Positions 9,847 through 20,501 of a stretch of 64,000 nucleotides of DNA are shown one piece after another. Each line of letters starts with the position of its first letter. The first letter of the stretch is position 1. The DNA is from Pseudomonas fluorescens. GTDB taxonomy: Bacteria > Pseudomonadota > Gammaproteobacteria > Pseudomonadales > Pseudomonadaceae. The notes beneath the pieces are model-generated. The model was not told the origin of the DNA, did no database searches, and worked only from the letters and a program-made list of their open reading frames with translations. A program made the position numbers and the translations under genes. Location: assembly GCF_902497775.2 (NCBI RefSeq), contig NZ_OZ024668.1, positions 4,758,326 through 4,822,325 of the forward strand, given 5' to 3'.

Positions 9847-9930
9847 GCAAGCTGCAAGCTTCAAGCCACAAGGAAAAGCAGCCCCATACGCTGATCCGTT
9901 TTTACTTGAAGCTTGAAGCTTGCAGCTTGA
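9847..9930. repeat. Long interrupted inverted repeat between the DUF3426 gene and dusB
   Basis: GCAAGCTGCAAGCTTCAAG (9847-9865) is matched at 18 of 19 positions by the reverse complement at 9912-9930, with a 46-base spacer. The arms themselves are built from repeated CAAGCTT/AAGCTTG units, a repeat type seen between Pseudomonas genes. It could end transcription of the upstream gene as a hairpin, but there is no clear T-run. Confidence 0.7.
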
Positions 9931-10048
9931 GGCTCAAAGCCAACTGTTCAGATTTTATCCAAATCGATCTTTATCCGGTCACCGAGAGCGGGTATCATGC
10001 CAACCCTTTTTCGAACTCTAAGATCGGCCCCCACAACAGGGAACTCCT

Positions 10049-11062
10049 ATGTCGGCGGTACGCATCGGCCCATACACACTGCAGAACGCCCTGATCCTCG
10101 CGCCGATGGCCGGGGTCACGGACCAGCCCTTTCGTCAGTTGTGCCGACGAATGGGTGCAGGCCTGGTGGTGTCGGAGATGGTCAGCAGCGACATGAGCCT
10201 GTGGAACAGCCGCAAGTCGCGCCTGCGCATGATTCACGAAGGTGATCCCGAGCCGCGCTCGGTACAGATCGCCGGTGGTGACGCGCAGATGCTCGCAGCG
10301 GCGGCCCGGGCCAACGTCGAGGCCGGCGCGCAGATTATCGACATCAACATGGGCTGCCCGGCAAAAAAAGTCTGCAACAAGGCCGCAGGCTCTGCTTTAT
10401 TGAAAGATGAAGCCTTGGTCAGCGAAATCCTCCACGCGGTGGTTGCCGCCGTGGACGTGCCGGTCACACTGAAGATTCGCACCGGCTGGGACAGGACCAA
10501 CAAGAACGGCCTGACTGTGGCGAGGATCGCCGAGCAGGCCGGTATCCAGGCACTGGCGGTACATGGACGTACACGCGCCGACCTCTACACCGGTGAAGCC
10601 GAATACGACACCATCGCGGCGATCAAGCAGGCGGTGTCGATCCCGGTTTTCGCCAATGGCGATATCACTTCGCCAGAAAAGGCCCGGGCGGTGCTGGATG
10701 CCACTGGTGCCGACGGTCTGTTGATTGGCCGGGCTGCCCAGGGGCGGCCATGGATCTTTCGCGAGATCGAGCATTACCTGCGCACCGGCGAAAAACTGCC
10801 GGCGCCGCAGTTGGACGAAGTGGAACGAATTCTGCTGGAGCACCTGACCGCGTTGCACGCCTTCTATGGCGATGTGATGGGCGTACGTATCGCCCGCAAG
10901 CACGTCGGTTGGTACCTGGCAACGCTACCGGGCGCCAAGGAGTTTCGCGCCCAGTTCAACCGTTTGGAAGACACGCAAGCGCAGTGCGCCAACGTTCGCG
11001 GCTTCTTCAGCGAACGTGAACAGAGCCTTGAGACAGAGGACGGACAAGGGGTGGCCGCATGA
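10049..11062 (+). CDS. dusB: tRNA-dihydrouridine synthase B
   Basis: 337 residues. FMN-binding TIM barrel with the N-terminal [13 protein letters not shown], the active-site [18 protein letters not shown] (catalytic cysteine in KKVCNK), LKIRTGW and the phosphate-binding [12 protein letters not shown]. It reduces uridine in the tRNA D-loop using NADPH. It overlaps fis by four bases, the classical dusB-fis operon. The leader (9931-10048) has no strong consensus promoter that I can assign with confidence. Confidence 0.96.
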   Translation: MSAVRIGPYTLQNALILAPMAGVTDQPFRQLCRRMGAGLVVSEMVSSDMSLWNSRKSRLRMIHEGDPEPRSVQIAGGDAQMLAAAARANVEAGAQIIDINMGCPAKKVCNKAAGSALLKDEALVSEILHAVVAAVDVPVTLKIRTGWDRTNKNGLTVARIAEQAGIQALAVHGRTRADLYTGEAEYDTIAAIKQAVSIPVFANGDITSPEKARAVLDATGADGLLIGRAAQGRPWIFREIEHYLRTGEKLPAPQLDEVERILLEHLTALHAFYGDVMGVRIARKHVGWYLATLPGAKEFRAQFNRLEDTQAQCANVRGFFSEREQSLETEDGQGVAA

Positions 11063-11379
11063 CGATGATGACCGAGACTTTAGTGAGTGGAACAACGCCC
11101 GTGAGCGACAACGTCAACCTGAAACAGCACCTGAATACGCCGAGCGAAGAGGGTCAGACCCTTCGCGGCAGTGTGGAAAAGGCGCTGCACAACTATTTCG
11201 CCCATCTTGAGGGCGCGGCCGTCACGGACGTGTACAACCTGGTGCTCTCGGAAGTCGAAGCGCCGTTGCTCGAAAGCGTAATGAACTACGTCAAGGGCAA
11301 CCAGACCAAGGCCAGCGAGCTGCTCGGGCTCAACCGCGGCACCTTGCGCAAGAAACTCAAGCAGTACGATTTGTTGTAA
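11059..11379 (+). CDS. fis: DNA-binding protein Fis
   Basis: 106 residues. The C-terminus carries the Fis helix-turn-helix ([27 protein letters not shown]) and the preceding dimerisation helices. Fis bends DNA and modulates rRNA, replication and recombination sites. The ATG sits in the ATGA overlap with dusB, so it depends on dusB transcription and probably on coupled translation. Shorter starts downstream (the GTG at 11101) cannot be excluded but would remove only the variable N-terminus. Confidence 0.96.
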   Translation: MTMMTETLVSGTTPVSDNVNLKQHLNTPSEEGQTLRGSVEKALHNYFAHLEGAAVTDVYNLVLSEVEAPLLESVMNYVKGNQTKASELLGLNRGTLRKKLKQYDLL

Positions 11380-11396
11380 GCAAGCATCCAAACCAG

Positions 11397-11432
11397 AAAA
11401 GGCGGCTCCCATTCGATGAGGTCGCCTTTTTT
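11397..11432 (+). terminator. Rho-independent terminator after dusB-fis
   Basis: AAAAGGCGGC at 11397-11406 pairs with GTCGCCTTTT at 11421-11430 with one mismatch or wobble pair, followed by a T-run. It lies 18 bases beyond the fis stop. Confidence 0.85.
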
Positions 11433-11461
11433 GCTGACTCCACCGCGTTATGGAATCTGAA

Positions 11462-13069
11462 ATGACCGACCAGACTACCCGCCTGCCGATCCGCCGCGCC
11501 TTGATCAGCGTCTCCGACAAGACCGGGATCCTTGAATTCGCCCGTGAGCTGCAACAGCTCGGCGTCGAGATCCTGTCCACCGGCGGCACCTTCAAGTTGC
11601 TCCAGGACAATGGCGTTGCCGCGGTGGAAGTTGCCGATTACACCGGCTTCGCCGAAATGATGGACGGCCGGGTCAAGACCCTGCACCCGAAGATCCACGG
11701 CGGCATCCTCGGCCGTCGCGGTATCGACGACGCCATCATGGCCGAGCACGGGATCAAGCCGATCGATCTGGTCGCGGTCAACCTCTACCCGTTCGAAGCC
11801 ACCATCTCCAAGCCGGGCTGTGACCTGCCGACCGCCATCGAGAACATCGACATCGGTGGCCCGACCATGGTCCGCTCGGCAGCCAAGAACCACAAAGACG
11901 TCGCCATCGTGGTTAACGCCAGCGACTACGACCAGGTTCTGGAGAGCCTCAAGGCCGGTGGCCTGACCTACGCCCAGCGCTTCGACCTGATGCTCAAGGC
12001 GTTCGAGCACACTGCCGCCTACGACGGCATGATCGCCAACTATATGGGCACCGTGAACCAGGCCAGTGAAACCCTGAGCACTGAAGGCCGCAGCGAATTC
12101 CCGCGCACCTTCAACAGCCAGTTCATCAAGGCCCAGGAAATGCGCTACGGCGAGAACCCGCACCAGAGCGCGGCGTTCTATGTCGAAGCCAAGCCAGCCG
12201 AAGCCGGCATCGCCACCGCCGTACAACTGCAGGGCAAGGAGCTTTCGTACAACAACGTGGCCGACACCGACGCCGCGCTGGAATGCGTGAAGAGCTTCGT
12301 CAAGCCGGCCTGCGTCATCGTCAAGCACGCCAACCCGTGCGGCGTGGCGGTCAGCCCGGACGCCGAAGGCGGCATCCGCCAGGCTTATGAGCTGGCCTAC
12401 GCCACCGACACCGAGTCGGCGTTCGGCGGCATCATCGCCTTCAACCGCGAGCTGGACGCCGAAACCGCAAAAGCCATCGTCGAGCGCCAGTTCGTCGAAG
12501 TGATCATCGCCCCGAGCGTCAGCGACGAAGCCCGCGCCGTCGTCGCAGCCAAGGCCAATGTACGCCTGCTGTCCTGCGGCGAGTGGTCGGCTGAACGTGC
12601 CGCTGCCTGGGACTTCAAGCGCGTTACCGGCGGCCTGCTGGTGCAGAGCCGCGACATCGGCATGATCACCGAGGGCGACCTGAAAGTGGTCACCAAGCGT
12701 GCACCGACCGAGCAAGAGATCCACGACCTGATCTTCGCCTGGAAAGTGGCCAAGTTCGTCAAGTCCAACGCCATTGTCTACGCCAAGAACCGCCAGACCA
12801 TCGGCGTCGGCGCCGGCCAGATGAGCCGCGTCAACTCCGCCCGTATCGCCGCCATCAAGGCCGAGCATGCTGGCCTGCAGGTCCAGGGCGCGGTCATGGC
12901 ATCGGATGCGTTCTTCCCGTTCCGTGATGGCATCGACAACGCTGCCAAAGTGGGCATCACTGCGGTAATCCAGCCCGGTGGCTCGATGCGCGATGCCGAA
13001 GTCATCGCAGCCGCTGACGAAGCCGGCATCGCCATGGTCTTCACCGGCATGCGTCACTTCCGGCACTGA
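11462..13069 (+). CDS. purH: Bifunctional AICAR formyltransferase / IMP cyclohydrolase
   Basis: 535 residues. The N-terminal MGS-like IMP cyclohydrolase domain (about 1-160) shows [17 protein letters not shown] and [15 protein letters not shown]; the C-terminal AICAR transformylase domain shows the catalytic KHANPCG and [10 protein letters not shown] and a conserved GAGQMSRV. It performs the last two steps of IMP synthesis. The ATG at 11462 fits the conserved start [19 protein letters not shown]; an ATG 12 bases upstream (11450) would add four residues. The Shine-Dalgarno site is weak. Confidence 0.97.
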   Translation: MTDQTTRLPIRRALISVSDKTGILEFARELQQLGVEILSTGGTFKLLQDNGVAAVEVADYTGFAEMMDGRVKTLHPKIHGGILGRRGIDDAIMAEHGIKPIDLVAVNLYPFEATISKPGCDLPTAIENIDIGGPTMVRSAAKNHKDVAIVVNASDYDQVLESLKAGGLTYAQRFDLMLKAFEHTAAYDGMIANYMGTVNQASETLSTEGRSEFPRTFNSQFIKAQEMRYGENPHQSAAFYVEAKPAEAGIATAVQLQGKELSYNNVADTDAALECVKSFVKPACVIVKHANPCGVAVSPDAEGGIRQAYELAYATDTESAFGGIIAFNRELDAETAKAIVERQFVEVIIAPSVSDEARAVVAAKANVRLLSCGEWSAERAAAWDFKRVTGGLLVQSRDIGMITEGDLKVVTKRAPTEQEIHDLIFAWKVAKFVKSNAIVYAKNRQTIGVGAGQMSRVNSARIAAIKAEHAGLQVQGAVMASDAFFPFRDGIDNAAKVGITAVIQPGGSMRDAEVIAAADEAGIAMVFTGMRHFRH

Positions 13070-13080
13070 TAACGGCACCT

Positions 13081-13149
13081 GTAGGAGCGGGCTTGACCCG
13101 CGATGCGCTGTAACTGACAGAGCGCATCGCGGGTCAAGCCCGCTCCCAC
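13081..13149. repeat. REP doublet (paired palindromes) between purH and purD
   Basis: A 29-bp arm at 13081-13109 (GTAGGAGCGGGCTTGACCCG...) is repeated in reverse complement at 13121-13149 with one mismatch, around an 11-base spacer. This is the paired form of the Pseudomonas REP element. It is likely to fold in the purH transcript and limit read-through into purD. Confidence 0.93.
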
Positions 13150-13200
13150 AAGAGTCCCGCCTACCAGCATTATCCGAATTAGCTTCATCGAGGTTTTGAC

Positions 13201-14496
13201 ATGAAAGTTTTGATTATCGGTAGCGGCGGTCGTGAACACGCCCTGGCCTGGAAAGTCGCTCAGGACCCTCGGGTCGAGAAAGTCTTCGTTGCCCCGGGCA
13301 ACGCCGGCACCGCCACTGAAGCCAAGTGCGAGAACGTCGACATCGACGTCAGCGCCCTGGAGCAACTGGCCGATTTCGCCGAGAAGAATGTCGCCCTGAC
13401 CATCGTCGGCCCTGAAGGCCCGCTGGTTGCCGGTGTCGTCGACCTGTTCCGCAGCCGCGGCCTGGACTGCTTTGGCCCAACCAAGGGCGCGGCCCAGCTG
13501 GAAGGTTCCAAGGCTTTCACCAAGGACTTCCTGGCACGCCACAAGATCCCGACCGCCGACTACCAGAACTTCACCGAGATCGAGCCAGCCCTGGCCTATC
13601 TGCGTGAAAAAGGCGCGCCGATCGTGATCAAGGCCGACGGCCTGGCCGCCGGCAAAGGCGTGATCGTCGCCATGACCCTGGGCGAAGCCGAAGACGCCGT
13701 ACGCGACATGCTCGCCGGCAACGCCTTTGGTGACGCAGGTTCGCGCGTGGTGATCGAAGAGTTCCTCGACGGCGAAGAAGCCAGCTTCATCGTCATGGTC
13801 GATGGCCACAACGTTCTGCCGATGGCCACCAGCCAGGACCACAAACGTGTCGGCGACGGCGACAGCGGCCCGAACACCGGCGGCATGGGCGCTTACTCGC
13901 CAGCGCCAGTGGTCACCGCCGACGTACACCAGCGCGTGATGGACCTGGTGATCTGGCCGACCGTGCGCGGCATGGCCGAAGAAGGCAACGTCTACACCGG
14001 CTTCCTTTACGCGGGCCTGATGATCGACAAAGCCGGCAACCCGAAAGTCATCGAGTTCAACTGCCGCTTCGGCGACCCGGAAACCCAGCCGGTCATGCTG
14101 CGCCTTGAATCGAGCCTGGTGCTGCTGATCGAAGCCGCTTTCGCCAAGGCCCTGGACAAGGTCGAAGCACAGTGGGACCCGCGTCCGAGCCTGGGCGTGG
14201 TCCTGGCTGCCGGTGGCTACCCTGGCGACTACAGCAAGGGCGCTGCAATCCACGGCCTGGACGCTGCTGCGAAGATTGAAGGCAAGGTCTTCCACGCCGG
14301 TACCGCACTCAAGAATGGCCAAGTGGTTGCCACTGGCGGCCGCGTGCTGTGCGCCACTGCCCTGGGCAGCAGCGTCGAGTCCGCCCAGCAACAAGCCTAC
14401 CGCCTGGCTGCCGAGATCAACTGGGACGGCAGCTTCTACCGCAAGGACATCGGCTACCGTGCCATTGCCCGCGAACGCGGTGAACATCAGCAGTAA
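13201..14496 (+). CDS. purD: Phosphoribosylamine-glycine ligase (GAR synthetase)
   Basis: 431 residues of ATP-grasp type: N-terminal MKVLIIGSGGREHALAWK, ATP-grasp core with KADGLAAGKGVIVA, and the signature SQDHKRVGDGDSGPNTGGMGAYSPAP, then FNCRFGDPETQPVM. It ligates glycine to phosphoribosylamine in purine synthesis. It begins 131 bp after purH, separated by a REP doublet. The start ATG has GAGG 9 bases upstream. Confidence 0.97.
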   Translation: MKVLIIGSGGREHALAWKVAQDPRVEKVFVAPGNAGTATEAKCENVDIDVSALEQLADFAEKNVALTIVGPEGPLVAGVVDLFRSRGLDCFGPTKGAAQLEGSKAFTKDFLARHKIPTADYQNFTEIEPALAYLREKGAPIVIKADGLAAGKGVIVAMTLGEAEDAVRDMLAGNAFGDAGSRVVIEEFLDGEEASFIVMVDGHNVLPMATSQDHKRVGDGDSGPNTGGMGAYSPAPVVTADVHQRVMDLVIWPTVRGMAEEGNVYTGFLYAGLMIDKAGNPKVIEFNCRFGDPETQPVMLRLESSLVLLIEAAFAKALDKVEAQWDPRPSLGVVLAAGGYPGDYSKGAAIHGLDAAAKIEGKVFHAGTALKNGQVVATGGRVLCATALGSSVESAQQQAYRLAAEINWDGSFYRKDIGYRAIARERGEHQQ

Positions 14497-14631
14497 GCCA
14501 CTGCCAGGAGGCAGCTACGCCGCGCGCGTGCTGCCCCCGGCTCGTCGACAGGGCCCGCAATGGGCCTTGCCTTCGGCTTGGCGCGCCGCGCATAGTTACC
14601 ATCCGGCATTTGGCTAAGAAGGGATTTCGTC

Positions 14632-17403
14632 GTGCGTTGGCTCAGGATTGCCATTGGACTCACCGTCAGCTTGCTGACCCTGCTCTGCCTGTTCCCGGCT
14701 GCGGCCGAACAAGGCAGTGGATGGGCGGTATTGCTCGACGATCAGGCCAGCCTGCAACTGAGCGATGTACGTTCCGAACGCTACCGCAACCAGTTCAGCC
14801 CCCTCGAACTCAACGAACTCAACGCTGCCACGCCCGACCAGGCGTTGTGGCTGCACTACCGGCTGGAGCCCGGACAGCAGGAAAAACTGCTGCGGGTCTT
14901 CGCCCCCGACCTGTCGCGCCTGGATCTCTACGCCCTCGACGGCGACCGGCTGATCAAACAGATCCACAGTGGTCGCCAGAGCGACAACGGCGACCCGTAC
15001 CCGCGCAGCAGCGATCATGTCCTGGCCCTGCCCAACAGCGCGCAACCGCTGGACGTGTACCTGCGCCTGGTGTCCGAGCACCAACTGCGCCCAGCCATCA
15101 GCCTCGAGCCTGCCGCCCAGGCCGCCGCCGACCAGCGCCAGCCGCTGTTCTTCGGCCTGTTGTTCGGCTGCTTGCTGATGCTGATGCTGCACAACCTGAT
15201 CCGCTTCGCCTATTCGCGCTCCAGCACCAGCCTGGCCCTGGCCGTCTATCACGCGCTGATGCTGCTCAGCGCGCTGATTCTGCTCAACCTCAGCGGCCCC
15301 TGGTGGAGCCTCTGGCACTCAGCGCAAACGCCTGCGGCGTACCTGACTGCCCTGCTGGCATCACTGGCTGGCCTGACCTTTACCCTGCGTTTCTTCACGC
15401 CTTGCGAACAACCACGCCTGAGCCGCCTGCTGCAGGTGGAGATGCTGGTGGTCGCGCTCTGCGGCCTGCTGCTGTTGTTCGTCGATACCCTGCCGCTGAA
15501 CCTGATGACCTACGCGCTGATGGCCGTGAGCACCCTGACCATGCTGCTGGTGGCCAGCTACCACTGGTACAAGGGCTATGCCCCGGCGCGGCTGTTCACC
15601 CTGGCCATGCTGGCATTCAATATCGGATGCCTGGTGGTGTTGCCGGCCTTACTTGGCCTGACCCGCACCCCGACCCAATGGCTACTGTTCATTCTCCTCG
15701 GGCTGACCAGCTTCAGCGGCCTGCTGCTTAACCTGGCCGTCAGTGAGCGCCTGCGGCGCATCAGCGAAGAACGCTTCAGCGCCAGCCGCGAACTGGCCGC
15801 CAGCAATGCCGAGATCAATGCCAAGGCCGAATTCCTGGCCAAGATCAGCCACGAGATCCGCACGCCCATGAACGGTGTGCTGGGCATGACCGAGCTGCTG
15901 CTCGGCACCCCGCTGTCGGTCAAGCAACGTGATTACGTACAGACCATCCACAGCGCCGGCAACGAGCTGCTGACCCTGATCAACGAGATTCTCGACATCT
16001 CCAAGCTCGAATCCGGGCAGATCGAGCTAGATGACGTGCAGTTCGACCTCAATGCCTTGATCGAAGACTGCCTGAGTATCTTCCGGGCCAAGGCCGAGCA
16101 GCAGAACATCGAACTGATCAGCTTCACCCAGCCGCAGGTGCCGCGGGTCATCAGTGGCGACCCGACACGCCTGCGCCAGGCCTTGCTCAGCCTGCTGGAA
16201 AACGCCCTGAAGAAAACCGACCAGGGCGAGATCCTGCTGGTGGTTGCCCTTGATCAACGCGGCGACAGCCCGCGCCTGCGCATCGCCGTGCAGGACAGCG
16301 GCGAACCGATCCCGCCGGGTGAGCGCGAAGCGCTGCTGCAGGCAGAGCTGCACAGCAAGCATTTCCTTTCCAGCAACAAGCTCGGCGGCCACCTGGGGCT
16401 GGTGATCGCCAAGCAACTGATCACCCTGATGCAGGGCGAGTTCGGCATCAAGACCAGCCACAGCATGGGCAATACCCTGTGGATGACCCTGCCGCTCGAT
16501 GCGCACCGTCTCGAGCAACCGCCTGCCGATCTCGACGGCCCACTGCGCGGCGCCCGGGTGCTGGTGGTCGACGACAACGACACCTGCCGCAAGGTTTTGG
16601 TGCAGCAGTGCAGCGCCTGGGGCATGAACGTCAGCGCCGTGCCGTCGGGCAAGGAGGCCCTGGCCCTGTTGCGCACCAAGGCGCACCTGCGCGACTACTT
16701 CGACGCGGTACTGCTCGACCAGAACATGCCCGGCATGACCGGCATGCAACTGGCGGCGAAGATCAAGGAAGACCCGAGCCTGAACCACGACATTCTGCTG
16801 GTGATGCTCACCGGCATCAGCAATGCGCCGAGCAAGGTCATCGCCCGCAATGCCGGGGTCAAACGCATCCTGGCCAAACCGGTGGCCGGCTACACCCTCA
16901 AGACCACCCTGGCCGAAGAGCTGTCCCAGCGCAGCAAGGGCCAGCCCAGCATCCCGGTGCATACCAGCCTGTCAGCGCCGCTGAACCTGCCCAGCGATTT
17001 CCGCATCCTGGTGGCCGAAGACAACAACATCTCGACCAAGGTGATCCGCGGCATGCTCGGCAAGCTGAGCCTGGAACCGGACACCGCCAGCAACGGTGAA
17101 GAGGCCTTGCAGGCGATGAAGGCCAACCACTACGACCTGGTGTTGATGGATTGTGAAATGCCGGTGCTGGACGGTTTTTCCGCCACCCAGCAGCTGCGCA
17201 TCTGGGAAGTCAGCAACCAGCGACGGCGCACGCCGGTGGTGGCCCTGACCGCGCATATCCTTGCCGAGCACAAGGAGCGCGCGCGCCTGGCGGGTATGGA
17301 TGGGCACATGTCCAAGCCGGTTGAGCTGTCGCAACTGCGCGAATTGATCGAACATTGGGTGGCGCGTCGCGAAGCCGAATCGAACCAGATTCCGACCCCG
17401 TAA
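14632..17403 (+). CDS. retS: Hybrid sensor histidine kinase / response regulator RetS
   Basis: 923 residues starting at a GTG preceded by AAGAAGGGA. Signal peptide (1-25), periplasmic 7TMR-DISMED2 domain (about 30-165), seven transmembrane helices (about 172-370), HisKA with H407 in KISHEIRTP, an ATPase domain and two receiver domains with acceptors D696 (LLDQNMP) and D840 (LMDCEMP). Spacing between these residues agrees with P. aeruginosa RetS (H424, D713, D858), and retS follows purD there too. RetS binds GacS and represses the GacA-Rsm switch from acute to sessile behaviour. The ATP-binding G1 box (DSGEPIP) and G2 box (LGGHLGL) are degenerate, fitting a role by protein contact rather than ordinary kinase activity. 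Confidence 0.92.
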   Translation: MRWLRIAIGLTVSLLTLLCLFPAAAEQGSGWAVLLDDQASLQLSDVRSERYRNQFSPLELNELNAATPDQALWLHYRLEPGQQEKLLRVFAPDLSRLDLYALDGDRLIKQIHSGRQSDNGDPYPRSSDHVLALPNSAQPLDVYLRLVSEHQLRPAISLEPAAQAAADQRQPLFFGLLFGCLLMLMLHNLIRFAYSRSSTSLALAVYHALMLLSALILLNLSGPWWSLWHSAQTPAAYLTALLASLAGLTFTLRFFTPCEQPRLSRLLQVEMLVVALCGLLLLFVDTLPLNLMTYALMAVSTLTMLLVASYHWYKGYAPARLFTLAMLAFNIGCLVVLPALLGLTRTPTQWLLFILLGLTSFSGLLLNLAVSERLRRISEERFSASRELAASNAEINAKAEFLAKISHEIRTPMNGVLGMTELLLGTPLSVKQRDYVQTIHSAGNELLTLINEILDISKLESGQIELDDVQFDLNALIEDCLSIFRAKAEQQNIELISFTQPQVPRVISGDPTRLRQALLSLLENALKKTDQGEILLVVALDQRGDSPRLRIAVQDSGEPIPPGEREALLQAELHSKHFLSSNKLGGHLGLVIAKQLITLMQGEFGIKTSHSMGNTLWMTLPLDAHRLEQPPADLDGPLRGARVLVVDDNDTCRKVLVQQCSAWGMNVSAVPSGKEALALLRTKAHLRDYFDAVLLDQNMPGMTGMQLAAKIKEDPSLNHDILLVMLTGISNAPSKVIARNAGVKRILAKPVAGYTLKTTLAEELSQRSKGQPSIPVHTSLSAPLNLPSDFRILVAEDNNISTKVIRGMLGKLSLEPDTASNGEEALQAMKANHYDLVLMDCEMPVLDGFSATQQLRIWEVSNQRRRTPVVALTAHILAEHKERARLAGMDGHMSKPVELSQLRELIEHWVARREAESNQIPTP

Positions 17404-17448
17404 TTCGCATACACTTGCTCCACTTCACTCTTGCCGCGAGCCTCGACC

Positions 17449-18045
17449 ATGCTCCATGAGTTGTTCAGCGTCTATCTGAAAATGCTCGTGCTCTACAGCC
17501 CTTTCTTCGTGCTCTCGTGCTTCATCAGCCTGACCCGCGGCTACTCCAGCAAAGAGCGCAAGCAACTGGCCTGGCGCGTGGCAATCGCCGTGCTGGTGGC
17601 CAGCGTGCTGCTGTACCTGTTCGGCAGAGTGATCTTCGGCATATTCGGGATTACGGTGGATGCGTTTCGCATCGGCGCCGGCAGCGTGCTGTTCATTTCG
17701 GCGCTGGGCATGGCCCAGGGCAAGTCGGCGGTGCAAACCGACAACGTTCAACAGGACGTGACCATCGTGCCGCTGACCATCCCCCTGACCGTCGGCCCCG
17801 GTACCATCGGTGCCCTGCTGGTGATGGGGGTTGGCCAGCCGCACTGGGACGACAAGCTGCTGGCCATCGTCAGCATCGCCCTGGCCAGCTTCACGGTAGG
17901 CCTGGTGCTGTACCTGTCGAACCGTATCGAACGGATCCTCGGCGACCAAGGCTTGCAGATCGTCAGTCGCTTGATGGGCCTGTTTGTCTGCGCCCTGGCG
18001 GCGCAGATCATCTTTACCGGGATCAAGGGCTACCTGGTCCCTTGA
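17449..18045 (+). CDS. MarC-family inner-membrane protein
   Basis: 198 residues with six predicted membrane helices, including VALLVASVLLYLFGRVIFG-like and SVLFISALGMAQGK segments and the family signature TIVPLTIPLTVGPGTIGALLV. MarC/UPF0056 proteins were once linked to multiple antibiotic resistance, but that role is disproved and the function is unknown. ATG 17449 is preferred over an upstream TTG at 17431, since homologues begin MLHE-like. It lies 45 bp after retS on the same strand and converges on cobJ. Confidence 0.85.
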   Translation: MLHELFSVYLKMLVLYSPFFVLSCFISLTRGYSSKERKQLAWRVAIAVLVASVLLYLFGRVIFGIFGITVDAFRIGAGSVLFISALGMAQGKSAVQTDNVQQDVTIVPLTIPLTVGPGTIGALLVMGVGQPHWDDKLLAIVSIALASFTVGLVLYLSNRIERILGDQGLQIVSRLMGLFVCALAAQIIFTGIKGYLVP

Positions 18046-18066
18046 TCCTGCCCTGGGGCAACGGCT

Positions 18067-19767
18067 TCAGGGTTTCTGACCGTACCAGCGCGGTGTATAC
18101 ACCCACGGCTGCTGGCCAGGGCGAGCAAACGCAACGGTGGTAGAAGAACCGATCAGGACCATGGTTCGCATGTCCACATGCTCAGGTGTGAGCGCCTGCA
18201 ACTCGATCACACGCAGCGTCTGCCCAGGCCTGCCGACATCACGCCCGAGCACCACGGGGGTCTGGCCGCTACGGTGCTGACGTACGATTTCCAGGGCACG
18301 GCCAAGCTGCCAGGGTCGCGAGCGCGAGATCGGGTTGTAGAAGGCCAAAGCCAGGTCGGCCTGACAGGCCAGGTCCAGGCGCTTCTCGATGATCGACCAG
18401 GGCTTGAGGTTGTCCGATAGCGACAGTACGCAGAAATCATGGCCCAGCGGAGCCCCCGCCTGGGCTGCGGTCGCAAGCGACGCCGATACCCCCGGCAGCA
18501 CTTGCAGGTCCACGGCGTGCCACTGCGGGTCACTGGACTCGTGCAGCGCTTCAAGCACGGCAGCGGCCATGGCGAATACACCAGGATCGCCCGAGGACAC
18601 CACCACCACCGAACGCCCTTGCGCCGCCAACTCGAACGCATGCCGGGCACGCTGCATCTCTTCGCGGTTGTCGGTGCAGTGCAGTACCTGGTCGGCACGG
18701 AACGGCCCGGCCATGCGCACATAGGTTTCGTAGCCAAGCACATCGTTGGCCCGCGCCAGCTCGGCCTTGACCGCAGGCACCATCAGGTCGGCGGCACCAG
18801 GCCCCAGGCCAATCACCGCCAGGCGACCACGGCCGCGGCCGATCTGCTGCGGGTCAATCGGCTGGTTCGAGACCACAATGGCCAGGCCGGCGCTGACCGG
18901 CTGTGGTGGCAGCAACTGCGGCATGACCTGGATGGCCAGGGTACTGGCATCGCCAGCATCCGGAGCAAAGCGCAGGGCCACGCCCAGTTCAGCCGCAGCC
19001 GCGTGCAGCGCCGGGTTGGCCATGTGCTGCTCTGCTGCCAGCAGGCAGGCCAGCGCCGGTTCGGCAATCCGCGCCGTCTGCAGGGCATCGCGAATGGCCT
19101 GGGCCAGCTCTGGCAGCACTTCACTGACCGCAACCATCACGCAGCGCGGATAGATCACCAGTTCGTTGGCCGAAACTTCCCGGGCATCACAACCGACATG
19201 GATCGCCAGCTGCGCCTGCTCGCTTTGCGGCAGCTGCGCTTGCTCCAGCCACGGCGCGGCGCCGTCGATACGCACGCTTTCACCGGCCAGCAGGTCGGAA
19301 ACGAACCGCTTGCCCAGCTCCAGGTCCGCCAGGGCATAGCCGCTGGGCGGGTTGAGCAGGCAGGTGCCGAAACGCAGCTCGCCGCTGGTGGTAATCGCCG
19401 CCGCCACACCCAGGCCGGCGCCGATTTCCCGGGCCATGACATTGACCCCGCCCAGGCCGCCGAGCAACGGCACCACGGCGCTGCCATCCTCGGCCACCGC
19501 CAGTACCGGCGGCTCGGCGCCCTTCTCCAGCAACAGGCCGGCCAGGGTACGGATGACGATGCCGGCAGCGCACAGGGCGATGATCGGCGTGTCTTGCTGA
19601 TAGAGCTGGCGCAGGGTGGCGCCGAACTCATGGTAACTGCGATCGACGCCATCGACCCGGCCTTCGAGGCCATGGATCAGGGCCTCCGGGTACAACTGCT
19701 GGATCTTGCGGGCAGTGGCCAGGCTGCCTTTGCCAAGGATGACGATGGCCGGGGCTTTACGCGTCAT
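18067..19767 (-). CDS. cobJ: CbiG-CobJ fusion: precorrin-3B C17-methyltransferase with CbiG domain
   Basis: 566 residues in two parts. Residues 1-about 300 resemble CbiG (N-terminal AIVILGKGSLATARKI, central CAAGIVIRTLAGLL and GGLGGVNVMA, C-terminal CobE-like VMVAVSEVLPEL...). Residues about 316-566 are a class III SAM methyltransferase of CobJ type with VIGLGPGAADL, VSSGDPGVFAMA and LPGVSAS. CobJ methylates C17 and contracts the corrin ring; CbiG opens a lactone in the anaerobic route. The ATG at 19767 overlaps the cobI stop as TGATG; a GTG 12 bases upstream is the alternative. Last gene of the cobG-H-I-J arm. Confidence 0.93.
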   Translation of the reverse strand: MTRKAPAIVILGKGSLATARKIQQLYPEALIHGLEGRVDGVDRSYHEFGATLRQLYQQDTPIIALCAAGIVIRTLAGLLLEKGAEPPVLAVAEDGSAVVPLLGGLGGVNVMAREIGAGLGVAAAITTSGELRFGTCLLNPPSGYALADLELGKRFVSDLLAGESVRIDGAAPWLEQAQLPQSEQAQLAIHVGCDAREVSANELVIYPRCVMVAVSEVLPELAQAIRDALQTARIAEPALACLLAAEQHMANPALHAAAAELGVALRFAPDAGDASTLAIQVMPQLLPPQPVSAGLAIVVSNQPIDPQQIGRGRGRLAVIGLGPGAADLMVPAVKAELARANDVLGYETYVRMAGPFRADQVLHCTDNREEMQRARHAFELAAQGRSVVVVSSGDPGVFAMAAAVLEALHESSDPQWHAVDLQVLPGVSASLATAAQAGAPLGHDFCVLSLSDNLKPWSIIEKRLDLACQADLALAFYNPISRSRPWQLGRALEIVRQHRSGQTPVVLGRDVGRPGQTLRVIELQALTPEHVDMRTMVLIGSSTTVAFARPGQQPWVYTPRWYGQKP

Positions 19768-20501
19768 CAACCTTGCCACCTTTCACCGGGAACGATGATC
19801 AGCGAGAAGTACGGCGAGGACTGCGGGTCGACCTCGTCCAGGGCGACGATCTTCTGGTTGGCCATGGTCGCCCGCTCCACGTACAGGGCGCGCTCGGCCA
19901 GGCCGAGTTCAGCCAGCACATCGCGAACCTTGGGGAAGTTGCGCCCAAGTTTCATGATCACTGCCGCATCGGCATCGGCCAGGCGGCGCTTGAGTTCATC
20001 GTGGGGCAGCACGCCGGAGAGCACCGACAGGCTCTGGTTGCGATAGACCAGCGGCGCACCGAGCACCGAGGCGCCGCCGAGCATCGAGCAGACACCCGGG
20101 ATCACCTGCGCTTCGTAGCGCTCGGCGAGGCGGTCGTGCAGGTACATGTAGGAGCCGTAGAAGAACGGATCGCCTTCGCAGATCACCGCCACATCGCGGC
20201 CGGCATCCAGGTGCGCGGCAACCTCGAGGCTGGCGGCATCGTAAAAGTCACTGATGACCTGTTCATAGGACAATGGCGCCGGCAGCACTTCGGTGGTCAC
20301 CGGGTACACCAGCGGCAGCAAGGTCTGGGCCTCCTGCAAATGGCTTTCGATGATGCCAAAGGCATTGCCACGCTTGCCCTTGGCGACGAAGTAGGCCACC
20401 ACCGGCGATTCGCGCAACAGGCGCAGGGCCTTGAGGGTGATCAGTTCCGGGTCGCCAGGGCCGACGCCCAGGCCCAGCAAACGTCCACGAGCCTGCATCA
20501 T
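19767..20501 (-). CDS. cobI: Precorrin-2 C20-methyltransferase
   Basis: 244 residues of the tetrapyrrole methyltransferase family: [16 protein letters not shown] at the N-terminus, [17 protein letters not shown] and [19 protein letters not shown] in the middle. It makes precorrin-3A from precorrin-2. Two adjacent ATG codons (20501 and 20498) overlap the cobH stop; GGAGG lies 4 bases before the first and 7 before the second, so either may be used. Part of a tightly overlapping operon. Confidence 0.95.
   Translation of the reverse strand: MMQARGRLLGLGVGPGDPELITLKALRLLRESPVVAYFVAKGKRGNAFGIIESHLQEAQTLLPLVYPVTTEVLPAPLSYEQVISDFYDAASLEVAAHLDAGRDVAVICEGDPFFYGSYMYLHDRLAERYEAQVIPGVCSMLGGASVLGAPLVYRNQSLSVLSGVLPHDELKRRLADADAAVIMKLGRNFPKVRDVLAELGLAERALYVERATMANQKIVALDEVDPQSSPYFSLIIVPGERWQG

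Noticed and set aside
11357..13078. 573-residue open frame antisense to purH
   Set aside because: Shadow of purH; no recognisable motif and no ribosome site.
14497..14631. GCCACTG and GCTGCCCCCGG words resembling cobalamin-riboswitch elements
   Set aside because: They occur in the wrong order and spacing, lie before retS rather than a B12 gene, and no B12-box core can be built.
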